Below, piece after piece: positions 1 through 10,533 of a stretch of DNA of 64,000 nucleotides. The position numbers and the translations under genes are program-made. The stretch's first letter is position 1. The number at the start of each line of letters is the position of its first letter. Source of the stretch: Trifolium pratense (lineage: Eukaryota > Streptophyta > Magnoliopsida > Fabales > Fabaceae); the NCBI RefSeq assembly GCF_020283565.1, contig NC_060061.1, positions 26,883,362 through 26,947,361 on the forward strand, read 5' to 3'. The notes below the pieces were generated by a model. The model ran no database searches. It had not been told where the DNA came from and worked only from the letters and a program-made list of their open reading frames with translations.

Positions 1-959
1 AGCCCCTAAACAGCAGCAGTCAACACGTAGGAGCAGCAACCACCGCCTAACACAGAAAACAGCTCCACCCCTGCAAAGCACAAGCATTGAAACCCTCAAT
101 TCATACATGATCTAAGAAAAGCATCAACCCTCAATTCATACATGATCTGGGTTGTTTTTGTACCAGAACTACATGATAACTGCTGACAGAAAAACAATTG
201 AAAAAATAAAAAGGATTGTTATTGCTCAAACAAAAACTCTTTAAAATAGAATTAGACTAGACAAACTCCTACTCAGTGGGCTCAAGCAAACCAAATAAAT
301 ACAATATTCTCTACATATAACTGCGGAAACTAATCTCTCGAAATAATGCTGAACATGTATGGAATTATGGACCAAACAGTTAGAAGATTCAATTCAAATT
401 CTACCTACACGCCGATAGAATCAATTATGTATTAATTCTACCTAAATATAAGTCAATTATTCAACCAATAAATACCAAAAGCAGACTATTATGTGTTAAA
501 GTGAAAAGTAACTTTACTTAAGATCACCTTTGAATTCAACTAGTGGAAGAAAAAAACACAAAACCCTCCCAAAATTGGGTCACTATCAGTAACACATAGC
601 ATCAGGAAAAAAAAACACTAACCATTTTCTTTGTCACATAACAAACATTAACATAGAAAGACCAGAAGGAAAATTATCCTTAACTTTCTTCTAATCACAT
701 GTTGTCTATTTTCTGTTTCTGCTTAATACTTTTCACTTCTTTTAACCATTGTTTAGCTAGAGATACCATAACCATAAACAACTTACTAAGAGATGAAGAA
801 CAGGAACCCAAAACACATGAAAACGAATATCCAATTTAAAACCTTCACAATTTAAAACGTGAACTTAGAATATCCAATCTTCATTCAATGCTACCAAAAT
901 GTACTGAATGAGAAAAATGCGTGTTTTTCTTACCAGCAATTAACCATAAACAGAAAAAG

Positions 960-1350
960 AATGAAAACGAATACGAATGAAAACGAATACGAATGAAAAC
1001 AAGATCAACCATAAACAGAAAACGAATGAAAACGAAAACGAATGAAATTTGGGGGAAGTTTGATTTATTCATACCTTTACCGAATGAAAACGAAGAGATT
1101 TGGAGGCGATTAAGCGTTTGCAGGTTCGTCGTTCCGTCTAGGGTTTGGAGAATGAAACCGCGAATGAAATTGGGACGATTGGAGATTGGAGAGATTGGAG
1201 AATGATTGGAGAACGATTGGAGAGTGTTTGATTTGAAGAAATTGGGACGATTTGAGGAACAAATTAGGGAGAACTAGAATTGGGACGATTGGATTGGAGA
1301 GTGTGTTCTTCTTCGCGTTTGCAGAATGAGGGAAATTGGGAAGAATGAAA
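960..1350. repeat. Degenerate GAATGAAAACGAA / GGAGATTGGAGA repeats
   Basis: Short direct repeats of GAATGAAAACGAA (about 960-1100) pass into GATTGGAGA-type repeats (about 1170-1350). Two short open frames cross this stretch on opposite strands, but they only reflect the repeated composition. The rest of 1-960 is AT-rich, without a recognisable gene, and is probably internal to the CACTA element. Confidence 0.5.
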
Positions 1351-1374
1351 AATATAATTAACACTATTAGGATT

Positions 1375-1665
1375 CCACTACCGGTGATAAGCTAGATCGG
1401 TAGTGGAAAGTGGGAATATGAAAAAACTAATAACACTATTAGGATTCCACTACCGGTGAATCCTAGATCGGTAGTGGAAGATAATTAAAACAATTTTGCA
1501 CGTAATTACGACATTGCCACCGTGTCTACTTTCCACTACGGATTTAGCAAAGCCGGTAGTGAAATCCCTTGTCTCTGAACTTTCCACTACCGTTTTCAAA
1601 ATATCAGTAGTGGAATCCTTTGGTCAAATGTATTTCACTACTGGTATTCACATACCGGTAGTGGT
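1375..1665. repeat. CACTA subterminal repeats
   Basis: About ten copies of CCACTACCGGT or its reverse complement (ACCGGTAGTGG), some with one mismatch. They lie as face-to-face pairs, for example near 1376/1399 and 1447/1470. Such subterminal arrays are transposase-binding sites in the En/Spm family; that role is taken from family knowledge. Confidence 0.75.
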
Positions 1666-1698
1666 ATCTCCAAACCAAAAGTCATTTTTCTACTAGTG

Positions 1699-2415
1699 CG
1701 AGAGCCAATACAAAGAGTACAGAGTATTAGACTAAAGTGCAAAAACACTTAACAGAGGTTCAGAGCTTGTATATCACAGAGTTCAGAGTTTGTTCAGCGC
1801 GAGTTCAATTCTTGATAAAGTTATTGTTAATGTTATAGCTGATTCTTCTAGTATATATACCACTAGAAAAGAGTCGTTGCAAAAAGAACCGTTGGAGTTG
1901 ATAATCTTTTGTCTTCAAGCAGTCTGTCTTGATGCAGTTTGGTTGTATCCAAAACTAAGAAAGAGTTTCAGGTACTTTGACTACTGCAGAGTGGACTTTC
2001 CTTATTCAGCTAACAAAACTGAAAACCCACGTTCTCAAGTTAGGACAGACAAACAGAGGGTAGCTGAACTGATCAGGCTTGAAAGGTCCTTTTCTTCATT
2101 GGTAGAAGAGTTGACTTGAAAAGGGAATCTTTACGGATATCAAAAAGATCTTCAGAAGTTGATGACGCTTTAGTCACTCAAGAAGTTCTGAAGTCTTCAT
2201 CCTCTGAAGGTTGTAACTTCTGAAGTCCAACATCTTCTGAGCGCTTGTGAACTTCTGAATTCACATCCTCTGAGCTTCACTCAGAGCTTATTTGATGCTT
2301 ATATCTGCACACTTAAAATAAATTTTTAGTCCTTCCAATTGTTTATTAATACTTTGTTATCATCAAAACCTTTATATATTTAGGGGCAAATATTTTAAAT
2401 CAATTTTGTTCCAAC
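1699..2415 (-). repeat. Copia (Sirevirus-like) LTR fragment
   Basis: On the minus strand it starts at 2415 with TGTTGGAACAAAATTG and then follows the LTR that starts at 35194: same phrases, same order, clearly diverged. The homology reaches the CACTA terminus, so the 3' part of the LTR was separated by that insertion and lies left of the window. It inserted into the 3' internal part of a Ty3/gypsy element, just downstream of the antisense plant-mobile-domain gene. The open frame at 1790-2119 lies within the LTR and is not a gene. Confidence 0.8.
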
Positions 2416-2499
2416 ATGAAGCAATCTGGAAAGGGCATATCAAAGTTAATATGGAAGTCCTACAAAAGTGTGAGAAGCCACAAAAAGGCAAAGGCTTAC

Positions 2500-4267
2500 C
2501 TTTAGTTCAACCTTAGGTGGTGGAGGAAGAGGTTTGCTAGAATTGCTAGAACCTGCCTTCGACTTACTCCCTGCATTGGAGAAGTGCGCATAAGAGAAAA
2601 GCACGCAAGGTAAAAAATTATGCAAGTAAAAGTAGAACCAAAAGAATACCTCTGGCGTTCAGTTTCGACTTAATCTTGTTCAAAATAGATGAGTCGAACC
2701 CATTAGAGATAGCAGTAAGCAAGGCAGTCTTGTCAACCAGGCGTCCTTCATAGTGTCGAGACCACCAGGTAAAGAATTCCCTAGTGCAGGCATGTGAGGG
2801 AGCGAAGTCGAATGGAGTAAGCTCATAAGAAGGCTGATTGAAATGGTTCAAGAACGAATGGAATTGTGGTTCTGTCATGCCATGCTTGCCTAAACAAACC
2901 TCCCTCTCTTCCAAGTATATGCTCTTAGGGAGTATTTGAGTTAAGCCAAATTGGCGAGACACCAGGTTTGGGAAGTAGCCAACTAACCCAAAATCTCCAG
3001 AAGTCAAACCAATTCGACAAGACAAGACTGTAGGCATTAAATAAGCATTCCAAATGCTGTTGGTTACCATCTCAAATTCTGGTGGAGAAGGGAATCTGTG
3101 AGTAAACCAAGGAGGACCAAGTGGCCTATCCACAAAAGGAGCAAAGCTAGGCTTGAATTTCTTCAGGCTGAGAAAAGCATTAAAATATTGCTGAAAAGCC
3201 ACATCATAACTAAGGCCTCTTTCCCTAGGAACCATCCTTGCCAGCCTTGTGCCTTCGATTTGGCGCGTTCTCGTTTCCTCATAGTATGGCTCAGGTAAGA
3301 AAAGGTCAAGTTCAGCATGAAAAGTGGCAGTTAGCCATAATTGCAGTAACCAGAAGGGGCCAGCACCTAAAAAGGTAGATCCATCGCCTGTTCTCTTAAG
3401 GTGTTCACAAGCATCCCTCATGGATTCATAAAGACATCCAAGAACAAGTCGAGCGAAGTTGAATTGCTGACATTCATGTAGTTGAATAGCCATAGGGATG
3501 AATTTCTTGGCTACCTGGAGAGATTGAGTGCAGAAGACATACTGCGATAGCCATAAGGTTAGGAAAGCAACGTGTTCTTCGTCACTCACTTCATCACTAG
3601 TCTTTCGATTTTCCACAATGTATTTGGAGTAAGACTTGTTTCGAAAATCGAATTTGATGGTGTCGGAAGCTTTGCAAGGATCATAAGTGTCGCCAAGAGG
3701 TGATAGGCCAGTAATGGCAGCAACATCTAGCAGTGTAGGAGTCATCATGCCACATTCGAAGTGGAAAGTGTTGGTGGAAGACTCAAAGAAGTGTAAAGCA
3801 ACAATAATCATCTCTTGCTGGTATTTAAGGCCTGTCCGAGAAAGTTGAATAAGGTCATAAATACCACAGGCTTGCCAAATGTCAGCTTTATCACGTTGTA
3901 CCCTGTCTAACCAGCCAAGGTATTGGTCATTCAAAGAAGGAGCCGATCGAAACACTCTGTTAGGCGCCTTGATATAGCTAAAATTATAGGGTTCACTAAT
4001 GAAAACCCTAGGAGCACAAGGTTTGTAAACAGGAAAAATAGACAAAACCTTGGAATTCCGACTTTTATCACTTGGTTTGGGTCCCCCAAACGCGTGCACA
4101 AGGTTATCAACAGAATAAGGAAAGATTAATTGACTTTCCCAAAATTTTTGCAAATCCAGACGCAACGATGGTTCTGGAACCACATCCGTATCGTAAGAAG
4201 AAAGAGTGGCGGCGGTCCACCTACCGGCGTAAGGAAGGATTTTTCCAACATCTGAACCTGACGCCAT
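2500..4267 (-). CDS. Plant mobile domain (PMD) protein, antisense gene inside a retrotransposon, 3' truncated
   Basis: The protein starts with MASGSDVGKILPYAGRW at 4267. Exon 1 (4267-2650) encodes 539 residues and ends in a GT donor. The intron runs to a TGCAG acceptor, and exon 2 (2570-2500) adds 24 in-frame residues rich in Ser and Pro, followed by another GT donor (GTAAGC). Residues about 110-520 match the plant mobile domain as I know it. The most typical stretch is around residues 167-193 (FHFECGMMTP, then DVAAITGLSPLGD). The function of PMD proteins is only partly known: the family includes host silencing and meristem factors (MAIN/MAIL) as well as transposon-encoded copies. No stop codon falls in either exon. 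Further exons were lost when the copia LTR landed at 2415. The position next to a 3' LTR, on the opposite strand, marks it as transposon cargo rather than a host gene. Confidence 0.75.
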
Positions 4268-4513
4268 TGATGAAGGTGTAAAGATGGTGTAAAAGAACGG
4301 TGATTAGGGTTAAATTTGAGAATCACAGGTTGTTTGAGACAGGTGAGGAAAATCCGAGTGAAAAGAAAGTTGATGACTTGGTGATAAACAGAATGGTGAG
4401 AATAGGAAGTCTTTTGGAAGCAAGAATTCAAGAAAGAATCGCGGAGGATGAAGAAGAAGATGAACAGTTGACAGAGCGAAAATTGGAAGAAACGCAATAA
4501 AGGGAGGATCTAG

Positions 4514-4523
4514 CTATTTATAG
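4514..4523 (-). promoter_or_regulatory. TATA box of the antisense PMD gene
   Basis: On the minus strand the bases read CTATAAATAG, about 250 bp upstream of the start codon at 4267. A transcript starting 25-35 bp downstream would have a leader of roughly 220 bases. It suggests the PMD gene has its own promoter, separate from the LTR. Confidence 0.5.
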
Positions 4524-4740
4524 AGGCACGCGATCTGATGAAAATAACAAATTTTTCAACTTCCTATGTTGACAAGTGTCCAAACCCCTGGACAGGTGGA
4601 AAGGAAAACAAGTTTTGGAGCCAATCCAAAGTTTTAAATGGCAGCCTGAACGATAGGTGAGATAAATGGAAAAGAAAGATATTCATTAATACTTTCAAAA
4701 ACGCCACTTCCTCTTTCGATAGACACAGTCGAAAATGGCA

Positions 4741-4756
4741 TTTTTGGGGGGCAATT
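4741..4756 (+). other. Polypurine tract before the 3' LTR
   Basis: TTTTTGGGGGGCAATT directly precedes the LTR start TGTTGG at 4757, the usual priming site for plus-strand DNA synthesis in LTR retrotransposons. Confidence 0.55.
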
Positions 4757-5533
4757 TGTTGGATATAAATTTGGTATTTATCAATTAAATATAATTGGTG
4801 GGTCCAATACTTATTTGGAGGTTATATTGTCAAAATAAAACTTTCAAAGTTGGCGTCGAGAGCCAACTATGTCGAAGCCAAAGAGCGCTTCGAGAGCTAT
4901 GGATAACGCGTCCAGTTCTGGTTTTACCAGGAGGCTATCGAAAGCGCGAAAATCGAATCGAGAGATAGTTGGGCCAAGCCCAAAGAAGAAACAACGAGCG
5001 GCCCAAGAGGCATTGGCGCGCGCTGAAGGAATGGAAGATGAAAGTGGGGAACGTGGTCGACGTGGCAGATCGAAGAGCGTCCAGATGATCAAGAAACAGT
5101 TACCACTTTGTAGTAGTATTTATAATAGTTTTTCATTCAGAACAAAGGTCACAAAATTTTATACAAACACTCTCTCTAAAATTCTAAGTACTCAGCGATC
5201 GAACGAACGGAATTCAGAGGAGAAATGTATGTTTTGTGAACCATCTTTACTTGTAATTGCTTTTTATTCAATGCAATTTGCTTTCCAGTAATTTTCTTTA
5301 AGTTTAGTTCCAACTACTTGCTCGAGAAACTGCTATTTCGAGGCGATTCGAATTAGTTTCTCTTGTATTTTGAAAACGATTTAATTTCTAAGTATCTGAT
5401 TCCTTGCTAAAACGAACATTCAAACAACTTTCTTAAAACGAATAAAACACAAAATTGTCCTGAGATTTACTAGTTGGTCTCGCGAGTTTAAATACTTAAA
5501 CTAGCGGTTGTTTACCAAATTTTCACGTAAACA
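4757..5533 (+). repeat. 3' LTR of the Ty3/gypsy element
   Basis: 777 bp, starting TGTTGGATATAAATTTGG and ending ...CACGTAAACA. A TATA-like run (ATTTATAATA, about 5118-5127) could be the LTR promoter. The 5' LTR is outside the window, so the exact ends and target duplication cannot be verified. The open frames at 4844-5291 on both strands fall within the LTR and are not treated as genes. Confidence 0.6.
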
Positions 5534-5662
5534 CCTTCATTGTAATTTCAACAAAAAAAAAATTAAAAAAATAAATAGAAAAAATATAAGATAAATACAA
5601 AAAAGATGACATGCTTAAAAATATAAACAAAATAAATTATAGACAGAAACAAAACAGAATAA
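5534..5662. other. AT-rich intergenic DNA
   Basis: A-rich sequence with no coding signal seen. It is the flank of the Ty3/gypsy LTR. Confidence 0.4.
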
Positions 5663-6019
5663 TCTATACGCATAAAAAATTATAGACCGTAAAAAATTAT
5701 AAATTTTTTGTCAATAAAATAAATTATAGAAATAATGTTAATTAGTATTAATTTTACTACAGTAAATATTTCTAATAAAATTTATAATTTTTTATTACAA
5801 ATATACACATGACCATTATTTATCTCTGAAACATAAAAAAATGAATAAATAAGTTTACAAGAAAAAACACAATAATCCCCTTATATTTTAACAATATTAT
5901 ATAACAATTTTTTAAATATTTGATTCTAAATAAATTTTCTACCTTAATATAACGAAAAACTTAAATATCGAATAAAATTCAATGGACCCGTGCAAATGCA
6001 CGACGAGTCTTTAAGCTAG
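5663..6019 (+). mobile_element. Short non-autonomous Helitron (3' end clear, 5' end tentative)
   Basis: The right end has a hairpin (CCCGTGCAAATGCACG), a short AT tail and CTAG followed by T, ending at 6019: the Helitron 3' signature. A possible 5' end is TCTATACGC after an A, at 5663, which resembles the TCTATA starts of other Helitrons in this window. The interior is non-coding and AT-rich. Confidence 0.5.
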
Positions 6020-6159
6020 TAATATATTAAATTATTTAAAAAAGAAAGTGTGTGAAAAAAAAAAAGAACATATTAAAATGAAAAATTGTTTTCTAATTGA
6101 TTTCTTATATTTTAATAAAATGAAAAATATAATTAATAACCACAATAATGACATGGTAA

Positions 6160-6262
6160 ACATTTGACTGATTTTTTTTTTTTTTACAATATTGTCAATG
6201 AGAATTGAACTTATGACCTTATGTGTACTTGTAAGTCACATTAAGGGTCTTTTTTAAAAAGG
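6160..6262 (-). repeat. Possible tRNA-like SINE remnant
   Basis: On the minus strand the text around CATAAGGTCATAAGTTCAAT resembles a SINE B-box region and matches the better copy at 10370-10512. It is old and its ends are unclear. Confidence 0.35.
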
Positions 6263-6296
6263 TGATTTTCTTAATTATAATTTTTTTTTATATTTA

Positions 6297-6485
6297 TCTA
6301 TACCTATATATAAAGAGGATATAAAAAAAATTGGTGTGGACTTTTCATAATATCAACAATACCGTTGACTTTTTTTTTAACAACAAAAATCTTTTATTAA
6401 CAAATTCACCATAACATAAGGTATGCCTTTTCTTTGACATAAATTTACTTAGACAGACGCAAAACGCGCCATGTTTGGCCGCTAG
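6297..6485 (+). mobile_element. Mini-Helitron (189 bp)
   Basis: The start is A|TCTATACCTATATATAAAG and the end is a GC-rich imperfect hairpin followed by CTAG|T at 6485. It is confirmed by a second, diverged copy of the same family on the minus strand whose 3' end is at 50037. Both share TTTTCATAATA..CAACA, AACAACAAAAATCTTTTATT and CACCATAACATAAGG in the same order. There is no coding capacity, so it would need an autonomous helper. Confidence 0.75.
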
Positions 6486-6544
6486 TCAATGATAAATATT
6501 TATATCGTGTTCTTATATATTTGTGATAAATATTTATTTTGTAT

Positions 6545-6675
6545 TTTTTTTTCAAATAGTCTAGTGACTATAAATTTCACTCTTAAAGTGAATAAGTGTA
6601 GTGTTCGAGGTTCGAATCTCGACCCCTGAATATAAAATGCGATGTACCTACCAACTGAGATAAGCTCACGACGAT
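6545..6675 (+). repeat. tRNA-derived SINE
   Basis: An A-box-like TAGTCTAGTGACT (near 6559) and a good B box GGTTCGAATCTC (6610-6621) are correctly spaced for an internal RNA polymerase III promoter. A unique tail follows (TACCTACCAACTGAG). It does not fold as a tRNA (no acceptor stem seen), hence SINE rather than tRNA gene. Confidence 0.5.
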
Positions 6676-6877
6676 TATTTTTTATTTTTCATATAAAGTA
6701 AGAAAAAAAATTAGAATAAAGGTGAGTGAAAAAAAAAGAATGAGAATATAGTTATTGGAAGAGAGAGCATGGAGAGAAAAATAAAATATTTTTTGTTTTA
6801 AAAAAATAATGTAAATAATGAAGAAAAAAAAGAACGTGAGAGAAAAAAATGAAGATATATTTAACATATTTTAAGTA

Positions 6878-6955
6878 GCATGACATACAATCTTTTTTTT
6901 TTTTATAGCGCATGACATACAATCTTTTTTTTTTATAGCGCATGACATACAATCT
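6878..6955. repeat. Three-copy short tandem repeat
   Basis: GCATGACATACAATCT followed by a T-run and TATA occurs at 6878, 6910 and 6940, a period of about 30-32 bp. Confidence 0.7.
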
Positions 6956-7410
6956 AATAATGTAGCTAGTTTGATTAATTATTTACATTTTATTAATTAA
7001 ATTATATAAAAATAATAATTTATGAAATATTTGAAACCATAACTTATAATGGTTTTATTTGTAATTTCATAACTTTTGATCATTTAATATCATTATATCA
7101 TCATATCATATATATTTAAATAAATTTTAATTAATAATTTCTAATTTTTCTAATTTTTATGTTTATTTTATAAAACTTAATTTTCATGTTATTAATATTT
7201 TCTTTTTTTGGTTTACAATTGTGCATGGTAGTAAATGAAAATTCACTAATTTTGTAGGGGTAAAAAGTCATTTACGCTATTTTAAACATGTATACAAAGC
7301 AATCATTCAAAAATTTAAGAGTTTAATGATACTTAAACAAACTTAGTTATAGTAATGACTATGAGAAAGAAAAAATTAATAGGGACTAAAAATATAATAA
7401 AAATTTCTCT
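6956..7410. other. AT-rich intergenic DNA
   Basis: Very AT-rich sequence. No ORF, RNA gene or element terminus recognised. Confidence 0.4.
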
Positions 7411-7945
7411 GAATATTTTGATTGAATTTATTACAAAAAATAATTAAGATGTGAGGCCGAGGTTATGATCTCAATTGCTTTACTTTTTACACGGGCTTGA
7501 TATAGTTCTTCACGCCGTAAGATATTATCCTCTTCTGTTAGATCATATATCTTTGAATATTTTGATTGAAAAATTTATATAAATAATTAAAATGTGACAC
7601 CTAAAGTTATGGTTCAATTTTTTTTGTATATTATACAGGTTTAATTTAATTCTTCATACTATAAGAAATTAGTCTCTTCTATTAGATCAAATCTCTCTTG
7701 AAATTTTTATTGAACTTTTTATGCATATAATTAAGACATGAGACCTAAGTGAAGTCCATGTAAAAAATAAATCAATTGCGACCATAATCTTAGGTCCCGC
7801 GTCTTAATTATTTTAGTAAAAGTGCAATTAAAATTTCAAGAGGGATTTGATTTAACTGAATTGAGTAATTTATTACAATGTGAAGAACTAAATCAAACAT
7901 GTACAATAAAATATAATATTTGAGAACCTCTAATTGAATGTCAGC
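7411..7945. repeat. Old tandem repeat (period about 144 bp) with an inverted copy
   Basis: Direct units start at 7411, 7555 and 7700. Each carries GA(A)ATATTTTGATTGAA, a TTAAGATGTGAG-like piece and a TTCTGTTAGATCA-like piece. From about 7806 to 7945 the reverse complement of the same sequence appears (CAAGAGGGATTTGATTTAA, GTGAAGAACTAAATCAAAC). This could be the remnant of a foldback element. It ends at the LINE insertion site. Confidence 0.5.
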
Positions 7946-7966
7946 TAAGCAATTTCTATTGAGAAT

Positions 7967-10156
7967 GCAGACGGCTTTTGTGCAGGGTCGACAGATCCTT
8001 GACGGCATTCTTGTTGCGAACGAGGTGGTGGATGAGGCTCGTAAGTCTAAGAAGGAGTTACTTCTCTTTAAGGTCGATTTTGAGAAGGCTTATGATTCGG
8101 TTGACTGGGGTTATTTGGATGCTGTCATGGGGAGAATGAGTTTTCCGACCCTTTGGAGGAAGTGGATTAAGGAATGTGTGTGTACGGCAACAACTTCAGT
8201 CTTAGTCAATGGTAGTCCGACTGATGAGTTCCCTCTCGAGAGGGGATTAAGGCAGGGGGATCCGTTATCTCCTTTTCTTTTCTTATTGGCTGCGGAGGGT
8301 CTACATGTGTTGATGGAGGCTATGGTGGAGCGCAACCTGTTCACGGGGTATAGTGTTGGTGAGCTATCACCGATGACGGTGTCGCACCTTCAGTACGCCG
8401 ATGATACGTTGTTGATGAGGACTAAAAGTTGGGCGAATGTTCGTGCTTTGCGGGCTGTCCTTGTGCTGTTCAAGTCTATGTCGGGTTTGCGGGTTAACTT
8501 TCATAAAAGCATGCTGGTTGGGGTTAACATCCCTGATTCTTGGTTAGGTGAAGCGGCGTATGCTCTGTGTTGTAAAGTGGGAAAGATCCCTTTCCTTTAT
8601 TTGGGCCTTCCTATAGGGGGTGATCCGAGACGTTTAGGCTTTTGGGAACCGGTTTTGGATCGTTTAAAGAAACGTTTATCGGGATGGAGGAGTCGCTTCC
8701 TTTCTTTTGGTGGTCGTCTAGTTCTACTTAAATCTGTATTGACCTCTCTGCCTGTCTATGCTCTTTCCTTCTTTAAAGCTCCCTCAGGTACTATCTCTTC
8801 TATTGAATCTATTTTGATTAAATTTTTTTGGGGGGGAAGTGAGGATTTTAGGAAAGTATCTTGGATTAACTGGAAAACTATATGCTTACGTAAGGAGTAT
8901 GGGGGTTTGGGGGTTAGGCCGTTGAGGGAGTTTAATTTAGCCCTGTTAGGTAAGTGGTGTTGGAGGATGCTAGTGGATAGGGAGGGTTTGTGGTTTCGAG
9001 TGTTGGCAAGTCGTTATGGGGTTGAGAGAGGTAGACTGTGTGAGGGTGGAGCGCGTGGGTCTACGTGGTGGAGGGAGGTGGCGCGTATTCAGGGTGGAGG
9101 AGGTGAGGTAGGGGGAGGGTGGTTCAGAGAGCATGTTTCGAGAGAGGTGGGGGATGAGTCCGACACTTTTTTCTGGACTGATCCCTGGGTGGATGGGACC
9201 TCTTTGCGGGAGCGATTTGGGCGGCTGTTTGACCTGGCAGAAAACAAATCGGTGACTGTGGCCGAGATATTTATGCAGGGTTGGGAGGCTGGAGGGGAGG
9301 TGTGGGTGTGGCGGCGTCGGTTGTGGGATTGGGACGAGGAGATGTTTGGTGAGTGTCAGTCTTTACTTCTTACCATCTCTCTGCAGGATCATGTTTCAGA
9401 TAGGTGGCAGTGGCAGTCTGACTTGGACGATGTTTATACTGTTCGTGGTGCATATCAGCTTTTGACGACACAGGATGCGGTGACTTTGGATGCTGCGTCA
9501 GGTCTCATTTGGCATCGACAGGTTCCTTTGAAGGTTTCCATTTGTGCTTGGCGTCTCTTGCGGGATAGGTTACCTACCAAAGCAAACCTGGTTACTCGAG
9601 GGATTTTATCTACGGCGGATCATCATTGTGTTTCTGGATGCGGAGAGGTCGAGACGGCTCAGCATTTGCTTCTTTCTTGTAGCACTTTTGGTGCCCTTTG
9701 GTCTCTTGTTAGCTCCTGGATTGACTCTTCTTTGGTGATTGCTCAGACTCCTTCCGATCATTTTGTTCAGTTTACGGATTCAGCAGGTGGTCTTCGAGCA
9801 CGACGTTCTTTTATGCAGCTCATATGGCTTGTTGTTGTGTGGGTTGTGTGGACCGAAAGAAATCACAGATTGTTCAGAGGTTCAGCAAACTCAGTACATC
9901 ACATGTTGGACAAGATCAAGACTTTTTCGTATAGGTGGTTGAAAGCGACAAGTAGTACTTTAGCTTTGAATTGCCATAGCTGGTGGTCTAGTCCTTTGCT
10001 TTGTTTGTGCCTTGTTTAGTTCCTTTCGGTTCATGTATCTTGACTTTTTGTAACCTTTCTTAGTCTTTTCAGGCACGTCTTGTGCTGAAAGGATGATTTG
10101 TTCATATTTACATATATATATATATATATCTCATTTTGGCTTGTTCAAAAAAAAAA
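7967..10156 (+). mobile_element. L1-type LINE, 5'-truncated, with 13-bp target duplication
   Basis: The body is bounded by a perfect duplication TTCTATTGAGAAT (7954-7966 and 10157-10169). It ends in an A-run (10147-10156), as expected of target-primed reverse transcription. The 5' end falls inside the reverse-transcriptase domain, so ORF1 and the endonuclease are missing. GC content is clearly higher than in the flanks. The 3' UTR contains a (TA)n run near 10110-10130. The open frame and perfect duplication indicate a fairly recent insertion. Confidence 0.9.
7968..10019 (+). pseudogene. LINE reverse transcriptase (ORF2 C-terminal part)
   Basis: The frame stays open from the truncation point to the stop at 10019. 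The ATG at 7938 and the first ten codons are host flank, so they are not original LINE sequence. Seen motifs: AFVQGRQILDG (typical plant L1 RT), KVDFEKAYD with the first catalytic Asp, RGLRQGDPLSPFLF, and the catalytic YADD box at about residues 153-156. A thumb region follows, then a C-terminal zf-RVT-like domain (WHRQVPLKVSICAWRLL, later GCGEVETAQHLLLSC). In intact elements ORF2 nicks DNA and reverse-transcribes the LINE RNA in the nucleus. Without the endonuclease domain this copy cannot transpose by itself. Confidence 0.85.
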
Positions 10157-10369
10157 TTCTATTGAGAATAAATTAAAACATAATATTAGAGTTTCTACAA
10201 AAAAAAAATATTAGAGAAGCAAATATAATTTTAGATTTCGAAAAAATAATATAATATTAAAAAATTTCTAATTGAAGGTCAACTAAGCAATTTCTATTAA
10301 AATTGCACGAGAGAGCTTCACGGGATTGAGAATTTCGTAATGTATATTATACAAATTTTCTTTTTTACT

Positions 10370-10512
10370 AATAATTAATTGGTTCAAGTAGTAATTAAGG
10401 GTCTTAGCAGTCCCCTTAACCATGTAGTCAGGTGTTCATTTACAATGGAGCAAATGAGGATTGAACCTAGAACCTTATGCATACTACTTAAACCCCTCAC
10501 TCCTCTAGACCA
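10370..10512 (-). repeat. tRNA-derived SINE-like repeat
   Basis: On the minus strand it begins GGTCTAGAGGAGTGAGGG (A-box-like) and has GGTTCAATCCTC (B-box-like) about 40 bp on. A weaker relative lies at 6160-6262. No target duplication was identified. Confidence 0.45.
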
Positions 10513-10533
10513 AATATAGTGACTTTAATTTTA

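Larger units (their letters stand above)
1..1698 (-). mobile_element. CACTA (En/Spm-type) DNA transposon, one end
   Basis: Read on the minus strand, the sequence starts at 1698 with CACTAGTAGAAAAATG, the classic CACTA terminus. It is followed by about ten subterminal copies of CACTACCGGT-like motifs in both orientations between 1375 and 1665. The opposite terminus is not in the window, so the element probably extends left of base 1. No transposase ORF is visible, so this is either a non-autonomous copy or the non-coding end of a longer one. Immediately outside 1698 the sequence matches the inside of a copia LTR, so the transposon inserted into that LTR. CACTA elements make 3-bp target duplications; the right one would be CGA at 1699-1701. 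Confidence 0.8.
2416..5533 (+). mobile_element. Ty3/gypsy retrotransposon, 3' half (internal 3' region plus 3' LTR)
   Basis: The right part is an LTR (4757-5533) preceded by a G-rich polypurine tract (4741-4752), which gives plus orientation. Between the tract and the copia LTR lies an antisense gene with a plant mobile domain. Extra ORFs, some antisense, between pol and the 3' LTR are known from the plant Tat/Ogre-Retand lineages, so this lineage is a reasonable but unproven assignment. No gag-pol is visible, because the element is cut at 2415 and continues out of the window. Confidence 0.65.

Noticed and set aside
1790..2119. 109-codon frame resembling a minus-strand frame at 35388-35618
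   Set aside because: Both lie in the related copia LTRs and read the same non-coding repeat.
4844..5291. Open frames on both strands (82 and 140 codons)
   Set aside because: Both lie in the gypsy 3' LTR; no domain recognised.
6545..6675. tRNA gene suggested by the GGTTCGAATCTC box
   Set aside because: No acceptor stem or anticodon arm could be drawn; it fits a SINE.
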